A program made the position numbers and the translations under genes. Below, piece after piece: positions 1 to 5,423 of a stretch of DNA of 5,982 nt. The stretch's first letter is position 1, and every line of letters starts with the position of its first letter. The notes beneath the pieces are model-generated. The model saw only the letters and a program-made list of their open reading frames with translations. It did not search any database and was not told where the DNA came from. Source of the DNA: Candidatus Planktophila limnetica (GTDB lineage Bacteria > Actinomycetota > Actinomycetes > Nanopelagicales > Nanopelagicaceae); the NCBI GenBank assembly GCA_029979485.1, contig JAPOHK010000058.1:1-5982 (forward strand). The letters are read 5' to 3'.

Positions 1-777
1 GTGCTCATCGATTTCTAATTGCAATTTAGGAATTTCAGGTAGAACAAGAGCGGCAAGACCTGTTTCAACAAGAGTTGTGATTCCGGTGCGCGGATTTTTC
101 GACATAAGTGTTTTAACAAACTCATCTCGCACACGCTCGGCGGAAATTATTGAGATGCGATCTGCCATTGATTTCATTGCAGCCAAAACATCCGGTGCAA
201 TTTCAAAATCTAATTGGCTGGCAAACCGTGCAGCGCGCATCATGCGAAGTGGATCATCAGAAAAGGATTGTTCTGCGCTACTCGGCGTGCGTAGTAACTT
301 CTTTCCCAAATCCTCTAAACCATTAAATGGATCAATGAATTCGGGTTTATCCGATGTTAGTTCCAGAGCCATTGAGTTGATGGTGAAATCTCGTCGTGAA
401 AGATCACCGTGAATATCTTTTCCGTATTGCACCTCTGGTTTGCGACTCTGTGGATCATATGTTTCGCTGCGATAGGTAGTTACTTCAACTGTTGTTTCAC
501 CACGCTTTCCGGCAACTGTTCCAAATTCAATTCCTGTCTCCCAAATATTTTCTGCCCATTTAGAGAGTATTTTTTTAGTTTCTTGTGGTAGCGCATTTGT
601 TGTGAAATCTAAATCATTATCAAGTCGACCAAGAATTGCGTCGCGCACTGGTCCACCAACTAAGGCCAATGTAAAACCTTCTGCCTTAAAAGCAGCAGCA
701 AGTGAGCTGGCTAGAGGAGCGCGGTCAATAAGAGAACGAATAGCCAGCTCTCCTGCGGCGCCAAGTGCTGTACTCAC
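1..777 (-). CDS. cca: CCA-adding-type tRNA nucleotidyltransferase, 3' end cut by window edge
   Basis: This enzyme adds or repairs the 3'-terminal CCA of tRNA from CTP and ATP in the cytoplasm. The frame is open from a GTG at 777-775 to base 1, giving 259 residues; actinobacterial homologues (PcnA, Rv3907c type) are about 480, so roughly the last half, including the HD domain, lies outside. Class II motifs are in order: the GG start of motif A at 41-42 with VRDAILGR after it, the metal-binding DLD at 55-57, RRDFTIN at 128-134 (motif B), DDPLRMMRAARF at 174-185 (nucleotide-selecting motif D) and ERVRDE at 214-219. The visible end, EIDEH, matches the start of the HD region. GTG at 777 is chosen because conserved sequence begins shortly after and no Shine-Dalgarno precedes it, while a plausible -10 box (TAACCT, 791-786) lies 8 nt upstream, as for a leaderless mRNA. 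An in-frame upstream GTG (822-820) would overlap the divergent gene. CCA addition rather than poly(A) polymerase is inferred from family and context. Confidence 0.95.
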   Translation of the reverse strand, partial: MSTALGAAGELAIRSLIDRAPLASSLAAAFKAEGFTLALVGGPVRDAILGRLDNDLDFTTNALPQETKKILSKWAENIWETGIEFGTVAGKRGETTVEVTTYRSETYDPQSRKPEVQYGKDIHGDLSRRDFTINSMALELTSDKPEFIDPFNGLEDLGKKLLRTPSSAEQSFSDDPLRMMRAARFASQLDFEIAPDVLAAMKSMADRISIISAERVRDEFVKTLMSKNPRTGITTLVETGLAALVLPEIPKLQLEIDEH

Positions 778-809
778 AATAAGTAAGGTTAGAGCAGTAG
801 CCTTACTCC
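778..809. promoter_or_regulatory. Putative overlapping divergent leaderless promoters
   Basis: This 32-bp gap is all that separates the two divergent start codons, so both promoters must lie here or inside the genes. On the plus strand TAGCCT (798-803) fits the actinobacterial -10 pattern TANNNT and is 6 nt before the ATG at 810. On the minus strand TAACCT (791-786) fits the same pattern and is 8 nt before the GTG at 777. Neither start has a Shine-Dalgarno, which suits leaderless transcripts. No convincing -35 boxes are seen. The two polymerase footprints would overlap almost completely. This is inferred from pattern and position only. Confidence 0.5.
782..807. repeat. 7-bp inverted repeat between divergent genes
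   Basis: AGTAAGG at 782-788 is the exact reverse complement of CCTTACT at 801-807, with a 12-nt spacer. Each arm overlaps one of the two putative -10 hexamers, so the symmetry may simply reflect back-to-back promoters, or it may be a binding site for a dimeric regulator. The repeat is exact; its function is a guess. Confidence 0.45.
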
Positions 810-1376
810 ATGATCCCGGCACCTGGTGCGGGCAGCGAAGGTACGAAGAAAAAGCGGAAGCGTAGACGCCCCGCCAATCGCGCCCCACAAACTTCTACAT
901 CTGGCACGACCCCAACTCCTAGTAAAAAACCTGTGCGTCCATACGCCAAACGAGTTGATGAAGTCAGCGCTGGCGGACTTGTTATAGATAAGAGTGGATT
1001 ACAAGGTTTATTAATTGGTCGTCGCGATCAAAAAGATCCGGAAGGCAAAAAACTTCTGTGGTCATTGCCAAAGGGTCACATCGAAGAGGGTGAAACTCCA
1101 GAGCAAGCTGCAATTCGTGAGGTCGCTGAAGAGACTGGAATTAATTCACAAATTACACAATCACTCGGTGTAATCGATTTTTGGTTTATGGCTGGCGGAA
1201 AACGTATTCATAAAACAGTTCACCACTTTATGTTTAAAGAAACCGGCGGTTTGCTCGCCGCGCAAGAGAGTGAAGTAGATGAGGTTGGTTGGTTCCCATT
1301 AGCTGACATTGTTGGATTGTTGGCGTATCCAGATGAGAAAAAACTAATTGCTAAGAACTCTGAGTTGTTGGCATGA
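810..1376 (+). CDS. NUDIX hydrolase (MutT4-like)
   Basis: A 188-residue cytosolic NUDIX hydrolase, expected to cleave a nucleoside diphosphate linked to another group using Mg2+. The NUDIX box GX5EX7REUXEEXGU is complete at residues 89-111, starting GHIEEGE and ending REVAEETGI, so the metal-binding glutamates are intact. The flanking VSAGGLVID (52-60), LLWSLPKGH (82-90) and HKTVHHF (134-140) resemble M. tuberculosis MutT4 (Rv3908), which holds the same position. Residues 1-50 are a low-complexity extension rich in Lys, Arg, Pro and Thr, with the basic run KKKRKRRR at 13-20; a basic tail is also found in the mycobacterial homologue and may bind nucleic acid or the ribosome (guess). ATG 810 is the first start in frame and sits just after a likely -10 box with no Shine-Dalgarno. 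The stop overlaps the next start (ATGA). Substrate is unknown: dGTP cleaning, diadenosine polyphosphates or nucleotide sugars are all possible. Confidence 0.93.
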   Translation: MIPAPGAGSEGTKKKRKRRRPANRAPQTSTSGTTPTPSKKPVRPYAKRVDEVSAGGLVIDKSGLQGLLIGRRDQKDPEGKKLLWSLPKGHIEEGETPEQAAIREVAEETGINSQITQSLGVIDFWFMAGGKRIHKTVHHFMFKETGGLLAAQESEVDEVGWFPLADIVGLLAYPDEKKLIAKNSELLA

Positions 1377-2473
1377 AGAAAATATTTCTCTTTGCGTTAA
1401 TCGGTCTATTTATTCTTCCAGCGCCCGCACAAGCTGAAAGTCGCGAAGTTCAGATAACTGACACGATGCATAGGCAGTTTGATGGAAAATTTAGAAATGA
1501 CGACTTAGCTAAAGAAATTGCAGTTGGTGGGCGGTTATGGAGTTTAATTTTCTCTACAGATCTCACTCCACGCATTTGGGTAATTGATGCAGCGCTCATT
1601 GAAGATATCAGCGCAATGACTCAACCATATGAATTGCGTGATGGAACGAAACTTGATGCATCAATTGAGGCTGTTGCATATTTGGCACAACTCAAGCGAG
1701 TTACAAAGAACGCCCAAGTTGTTGCGTTGCCTTATGGAAATCCAGATCCAGTATTAGCGCGCGAACTAGCCTCAAGTGAACTTAATTATTATTACAAAAC
1801 CGCGCAAACTCGTTTGGCTACTGCGCTTGCACGACCAGTACGAAGTGAGCCTCTATCTGCCTGGAGTAAGGGCCGTACATATTTTTCTAAAGAGTTGCGT
1901 AGCCAATATTCAACCAATCGCAAGGCAATTACCGCGTTATCAACAGTTGTAGATCCCGCTGAATTAGCTGATATTCGCGCACAGCTAGGGCGCTTGATGT
2001 CGCCATCATTGAGTCAGACAGATCGCACTTATTTTTCATTTAACGCAACACAAGAAGTGTATAAATATAAAGAGCGTTTAAAAATCTATGCAGGTAAATA
2101 TCAACTCACATCTGCAAAGAGTAAGTTGCCGATTACTCTGGCTAACGGATACAAATCTGTTGTTAAGGTAAATTTAAATTTATATCCTGGATCCTCTCGC
2201 ATTAACGTTGAAGGTGTTAAGGACATCGTCCTAGAGCCAAAATCAAAGACTCAAATCTCTGTACCTCTAGAAATATTTGCACCAGGACAGACCTACATAA
2301 CCGCGCAATTTGTTAACGCCGATGGACGTGCTATTGGCGATCCTGTTGAGTTATCTCTGAATCTGACGGATATTGATTCACGTGTTGCTTTGTTTACAAC
2401 TGCAGCAGCAGTACTTTTGTTCCTAGCCGCGATTACCCAGAGTGTGCGACGAGTGCGGAGGGCGCGTAAGTGA
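1373..2473 (+). CDS. DUF6049-like secreted, membrane-anchored protein (short form)
   Basis: A 366-residue exported protein of unknown function. A clear signal peptide (MKKIF, hydrophobic core, then PAPAQA|ES with cleavage after residue 21) is followed by an extracytoplasmic region and one C-terminal membrane helix at about 338-356, ending in a basic tail RRVRRARK that should stay in the cytoplasm. Within the outer part, WVIDAALIED (69-78) and ALPYGNPDP (118-126) match the conserved style of actinobacterial DUF6049 proteins. Residues 252-332 look like an Ig-like beta-sandwich (LPITLANGY start, alternating hydrophobics, GDPVELSLN near the end). The M. tuberculosis homologue Rv3909 is about 800 residues, so this is roughly half length. 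No catalytic residues are recognisable. It overlaps the NUDIX gene by 4 bp (ATGA) and murJ by 4 bp (GTGA), which suggests translational coupling and a role near cell-wall export. Family assignment rests on motifs, size trend and position, so it is less certain than its neighbours. Confidence 0.75.
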   Translation: MKKIFLFALIGLFILPAPAQAESREVQITDTMHRQFDGKFRNDDLAKEIAVGGRLWSLIFSTDLTPRIWVIDAALIEDISAMTQPYELRDGTKLDASIEAVAYLAQLKRVTKNAQVVALPYGNPDPVLARELASSELNYYYKTAQTRLATALARPVRSEPLSAWSKGRTYFSKELRSQYSTNRKAITALSTVVDPAELADIRAQLGRLMSPSLSQTDRTYFSFNATQEVYKYKERLKIYAGKYQLTSAKSKLPITLANGYKSVVKVNLNLYPGSSRINVEGVKDIVLEPKSKTQISVPLEIFAPGQTYITAQFVNADGRAIGDPVELSLNLTDIDSRVALFTTAAAVLLFLAAITQSVRRVRRARK

Positions 2474-4098
2474 AACAACACGAACTCTTCCGTGCATCTA
2501 GCGTGATGGCTGTTGGCACGATTATTTCTCGCATCACTGGTTTCATCGGCGGTGTGATCATGATTGCAACGCTCGGAACAGCGTTGCTTGCAGATGCATT
2601 CAATGTTGCAAACACGATGCCAAATATTTTGTATAACTTATTAGTTGGTGGAGCTCTGACTGCAATTTTCGTTCCACAACTCGTGCGCGCTTTTGATGAT
2701 GCAGATGGCGGACATTTATTTGCATCCAGGCTTGTAACAACGATTAGTGGAATTTTATTAGCGTTAGTTGTCGTTGGTGTAATTTTCGCACCGCAACTTG
2801 TTTACTTATATGCACCAAGTTTTTCTACACCCGGCTTTGAAACTGAACGGGAAATAGCAATTGCTTTTACGCGTTATTGCTTGCCGCAAATTTTTTTCTT
2901 AGGTTTATTCACAATGCTTGGGCAGGTTGCGAATGCCCGCGGATCTTTTGCGCCCTTAATGTGGGCACCAATTGCCAATAACCTCGTAGTTATCGTTGTT
3001 TTCTCAGCATTTTTAATTAAGTGGCCGAGTGTGAGCGTTGATTCAATAACATCCGCCCAGATTCAAATTCTTGGCTGGGGAACAACAGCTGGAATTATTG
3101 TTCAAGCACTCATTCTTATTCCCGTTGTTAAGCGCTCTGGCATAAAGATTCGTCCGAAGTGGGGATTTAATGGTTTAGGTAAATCGTTTTCACTTGCCGG
3201 TTGGACACTTGTTTATGTCTTGATCTCACAAATCGGTTATTTAATTACCGTAAACGTTGCTACGACAGCTGCTGTTGAAAGCGCTAAGGCTGGAATTACG
3301 ACAGGTGTTGGGTTTACGCCATTTAAGAATGCCTATCTCATTATGTTGTTGCCATATTCGATTGTGACAATTTCAATCGTGACGGCTCTCTTGCCCCACA
3401 TGTCTAAGTTGGCGATTAATAAGAAGGTTGAGGATGTTAAAGAACAGTTATTGCGCGCCATTAAAACTGTTGCTGTTTTAACAATTCCGAGCTCGGTTGC
3501 TTTCTTGCTCTTTGGTCCGCTCATTACTGAAGTGCTCTTCTTTGGTATTGATAAAAATGATGGCATTTACATTGGCTATGTTTTATCTGCTTTGAGTCTA
3601 GGTCTGGTTGCGTTTTCCATTAACTTATTTCTTATCCGTGGATTTAACGCTTTTGAAGATACACGCACACAGGTGTGGTCGATTTTAATAATAAACATCA
3701 TCTCTGTTGGACTCTCTTATTTGTTCTTAGCGGTTTTACCGAGTGACTGGGTTACCGTTGGTTTAGGTGTTGCTTTCTCCGTAAGTTATTTGATTGGTTT
3801 ATTTATAACGTTGCGTTTATTGAGAAAACACACGGGGACAATTCATGTTCGTGAATTCATTGGTCAACATGGACGGTTATTGTCAGCCGCACTAATTGCA
3901 ATGTTGCCAATTTTTGTAATCTCACAATATTTTGGGTGGGTCGGCTCAGATCAATCTTCTTTGATTAGAGCTGGCGAACTTCTCTTTGTAATTATCGCTG
4001 GTGCGCTTGGTTATTTCTTTGCTGCAAAGGCTTTGCGAATAAGTGAAGTGAGCGGAATTACTGCGTTGATTTTGCGCCGCAACAAGGTTGCGGAATAA
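2470..4098 (+). CDS. murJ: Lipid II flippase MurJ (MviN), without pseudokinase extension
   Basis: A 542-residue polytopic membrane protein of the MOP exporter superfamily that moves lipid II across the cytoplasmic membrane for peptidoglycan synthesis. Hydrophobic segments cover most of the length, consistent with about 14 helices. Family signatures include SRITGF (20-25), ADAFNVANTMPNI (41-53), VGGALTAIFVPQLVRAF (59-75) and LLPYSIVTISIVTALLPHMS (293-312). The central-cavity Arg and Asp of E. coli MurJ (R18, D39) correspond to R21 and D42; the position of E. coli R24 is Gly27, and E. coli R270 maps to a hydrophobic residue near 290, the latter also typical of actinobacteria as far as I recall. 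The M. tuberculosis homologue Rv3910 carries a long C-terminal pseudokinase and outer domain; here the protein stops after the last helix (ALRISEVSGI...NKVAE). The GTG start overlaps the previous stop (GTGA) with no strong Shine-Dalgarno, which implies coupled translation. Its last codons contain the -35-like GGAAT of the trxB promoter. Confidence 0.95.
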   Translation: MKQHELFRASSVMAVGTIISRITGFIGGVIMIATLGTALLADAFNVANTMPNILYNLLVGGALTAIFVPQLVRAFDDADGGHLFASRLVTTISGILLALVVVGVIFAPQLVYLYAPSFSTPGFETEREIAIAFTRYCLPQIFFLGLFTMLGQVANARGSFAPLMWAPIANNLVVIVVFSAFLIKWPSVSVDSITSAQIQILGWGTTAGIIVQALILIPVVKRSGIKIRPKWGFNGLGKSFSLAGWTLVYVLISQIGYLITVNVATTAAVESAKAGITTGVGFTPFKNAYLIMLLPYSIVTISIVTALLPHMSKLAINKKVEDVKEQLLRAIKTVAVLTIPSSVAFLLFGPLITEVLFFGIDKNDGIYIGYVLSALSLGLVAFSINLFLIRGFNAFEDTRTQVWSILIINIISVGLSYLFLAVLPSDWVTVGLGVAFSVSYLIGLFITLRLLRKHTGTIHVREFIGQHGRLLSAALIAMLPIFVISQYFGWVGSDQSSLIRAGELLFVIIAGALGYFFAAKALRISEVSGITALILRRNKVAE

Positions 4099-4128
4099 AC
4101 AGGCTTAAACTGAGGTTATGGTGAATAC
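4092..4128 (+). promoter_or_regulatory. Putative SigR/SigH-type promoter of trxBA
   Basis: GGAAT at 4092-4096, inside the last murJ codons and stop, is followed by exactly 18 nt and then GTT at 4115-4117. This matches the GGAAT-N18/19-GTT consensus of the thiol-oxidative-stress ECF sigma factors SigR (Streptomyces) and SigH (Mycobacterium), whose best-known targets are trxB and trxA. Transcription would start at or just before the trxB ATG (4129), giving a leaderless or nearly leaderless message. TATGGT (4117-4122) also fits a housekeeping -10 (TANNNT) 6 nt before the ATG, so a dual promoter is possible. No sigR or rsrA gene is in the window. Confidence 0.65.
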
Positions 4129-5058
4129 ATGAGCGAAAAAATCCACGAAGTCGTAATTGTTGGATCAGGTCCAGCTGGTTACACCGCTGCAATTTATGCT
4201 GCTCGTGCGCAATTAGAACCTGTTATGTATGAAGGTTCGGTGACCGCAGGTGGCGCGCTCATGAACACAACAGAAGTTGAAAACTTTCCTGGATTCACCG
4301 ATGGAATTATGGGTCCAGATTTAATGGATTCAATGCGCAAACAAGCAGCGCGCTTTGGTACAAATTTAATTACAGATGACATTGTTGAAATGGATTTAAA
4401 GGGTCCAGTGAAAACTTTAAAAGATGGTTCGGGCAATGTTCTAAAATCTAAATCTGTAATCCTTGCAATGGGTTCTGCGTATCGCGAGATTGGATTAGAA
4501 AACGAAAAGCGTCTATCTGGTCGCGGTGTTTCATGGTGCGCAACCTGTGATGGTTTCTTCTTCCGCGATCAAGAGATTGCTGTGGTTGGTGGAGGAGACT
4601 CTGCAGTTGAAGAAGCAACATTTCTAACAAAGTTTGCAAGCAAAGTAACTTTGATTCACCGTCGCGATTCGCTGCGCGCATCAAAGATTATGGCTGATCG
4701 TGCAAAAGCTAATCCAAAGATCGAATTTTTATGGAATACAGAAGTGACAGATGTTTTAGGTGAAACCAAGATGGAAGCGTTGCAATTAAAAAACACAGTC
4801 ACTGGCGATGTAACAAAGCGCGAGTTCGGAGCACTATTTGTTGCAATCGGACATATTCCACGCAGTGAACTAATCACAACCCAAGTTGCTTTAGATGCCG
4901 AAGTGTATGTAAAAGTTGAAGGCCGTTCGACAAAGACAAATCTTGAGGGCGTTTTTGCGTGCGGAGATCTTGTTGATCACACCTATCGACAAGCAATTAC
5001 AGCTGCGGGCTCTGGATGTCAGGCTGCCCTTGATGCTGAAAAATTTCTTTCACACTAG
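4129..5058 (+). CDS. trxB: Thioredoxin-disulfide reductase
   Basis: A 309-residue cytosolic flavoenzyme that uses NADPH, via FAD and a redox-active Cys pair, to reduce thioredoxin (EC 1.8.1.9). The FAD-binding GSGPAG is at 12-17, with GGALMNTTEVENFPGF at 41-56. The active site WCATCD has its cysteines at 137 and 140. The NADPH-binding GGGDSA is at 154-159, with the phosphate-contacting HRRD at 177-180. The second FAD motif GVFACGD is at 274-280, followed by RQAITAAGSGCQAA at 287-300. Length and motif order are those of the low-molecular-weight bacterial enzyme with no part missing. ATG 4129 is chosen because the conserved N-terminus begins directly after it; the upstream ATG (4118) and GTG (4121) are out of frame. 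Only a weak GGTGA (4120-4124) could act as a Shine-Dalgarno. It lies 35 bp before trxA, its substrate, and probably shares a transcript with it from the promoter at 4092-4128. Confidence 0.98.
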   Translation: MSEKIHEVVIVGSGPAGYTAAIYAARAQLEPVMYEGSVTAGGALMNTTEVENFPGFTDGIMGPDLMDSMRKQAARFGTNLITDDIVEMDLKGPVKTLKDGSGNVLKSKSVILAMGSAYREIGLENEKRLSGRGVSWCATCDGFFFRDQEIAVVGGGDSAVEEATFLTKFASKVTLIHRRDSLRASKIMADRAKANPKIEFLWNTEVTDVLGETKMEALQLKNTVTGDVTKREFGALFVAIGHIPRSELITTQVALDAEVYVKVEGRSTKTNLEGVFACGDLVDHTYRQAITAAGSGCQAALDAEKFLSH

Positions 5059-5072
5059 TAAAGTTCAATAGA

Positions 5073-5095
5073 GAAACCATCAAAGGGGAAACCAT
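5073..5095 (+). repeat. 8-bp direct repeat in front of trxA
   Basis: GAAACCAT occurs at 5073-5080 and again at 5088-5095, 15 bp apart; the second copy runs from the end of the Shine-Dalgarno into the ATG. It may be a small duplication of the ribosome-binding region or chance; no function is claimed. Confidence 0.3.
5083..5088 (+). promoter_or_regulatory. Shine-Dalgarno of trxA
   Basis: AAGGGG, 5 nt before the trxA ATG at 5094, is the strongest purine-rich ribosome-binding site in the window and fixes that start. It stands out because the other starts here are leaderless-like or coupled by overlap. This fits trxA being internal on a trxB-trxA transcript and needing high translation. Confidence 0.75.
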
Positions 5096-5417
5096 GAGCG
5101 CAGCAACAGCAGTTACAGCAGCAACATTCGATGAGGTCGTACTTAAGAGCAGCACGCCTGTTCTAGTTGATTTCTGGGCTGAATGGTGTGGGCCATGCCG
5201 CGCTATTGGACCAATCCTTGATGAGATTGCCGCAGAGCATGGCGATAAGTTAAAGATTGTAAAACTCAATACAGACGAAGAGTCCGCTATCGCAATTAAG
5301 TACGGCGTGACATCAATTCCGATGTTAAATGTTTACGTAAATGGCGAAGTCGTAAAGACAATCATTGGCGCAAAGCCAAAACCAGCTCTTCTTAAAGAAC
5401 TCGAAAGCTTTATTTAA
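5094..5417 (+). CDS. trxA: Thioredoxin
   Basis: A 107-residue cytosolic thioredoxin that reduces protein disulfides and is recharged by the TrxB encoded just upstream. The active site WCGPC is at 31-35, with catalytic cysteines 32 and 35. The buried Asp that tunes the nucleophile is D26 (VDFWAEW), and the cis-proline opposite the active site is P76 in TSIPML. The NTDEE at 59-63 and the YVNGE beta-turn at 81-85 are also typical. Length is normal for a single-domain bacterial thioredoxin. ATG 5094 is backed by AAGGGG at the right distance. The gene ends in two adjacent in-frame stops (TAA TAA, 5415-5420), and the next gene begins one codon later in the same frame. With trxB it probably forms a stress-induced pair; read-through transcription into the CwlM-like gene is very likely given the 6-bp gap and lack of a terminator. 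Confidence 0.98.
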   Translation: MSAATAVTAATFDEVVLKSSTPVLVDFWAEWCGPCRAIGPILDEIAAEHGDKLKIVKLNTDEESAIAIKYGVTSIPMLNVYVNGEVVKTIIGAKPKPALLKELESFI

Positions 5418-5423
5418 TAAGTT

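Noticed and set aside
77..865. Plus-strand open frames of 60-111 residues opposite the left end.
   Set aside because: The minus-strand frame here carries all motifs of a tRNA nucleotidyltransferase, so the plus-strand frames are shadows.
2749..2775. A second SigR-like match, GGAAT-N19-GTT, inside murJ.
   Set aside because: It is in the middle of coding sequence for a membrane helix with no gene start nearby. GGAAT and GTT are both frequent in this sequence, so it is most likely chance.
5030..5064. Possible separate trxA promoter (TTGATG with TAAAGT).
   Set aside because: The spacing is about 23 nt, too long for a housekeeping promoter, and trxA has a clear Shine-Dalgarno that fits an internal operon gene.
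5059..5093. Terminator or attenuator between trxB and trxA.
   Set aside because: No stem-loop or T-run is visible; only a short direct repeat is present.
4194..5269. Several minus-strand open frames across trxB and trxA.
   Set aside because: They lie opposite two intact, well-recognised genes and show low-complexity, shadow-like composition with no family features.
5411..5416. TATTTA as a leaderless -10 box for cwlM.
   Set aside because: It lacks the final T of TANNNT, has no -35 partner and sits in the last trxA codons; co-transcription with trxA is simpler.
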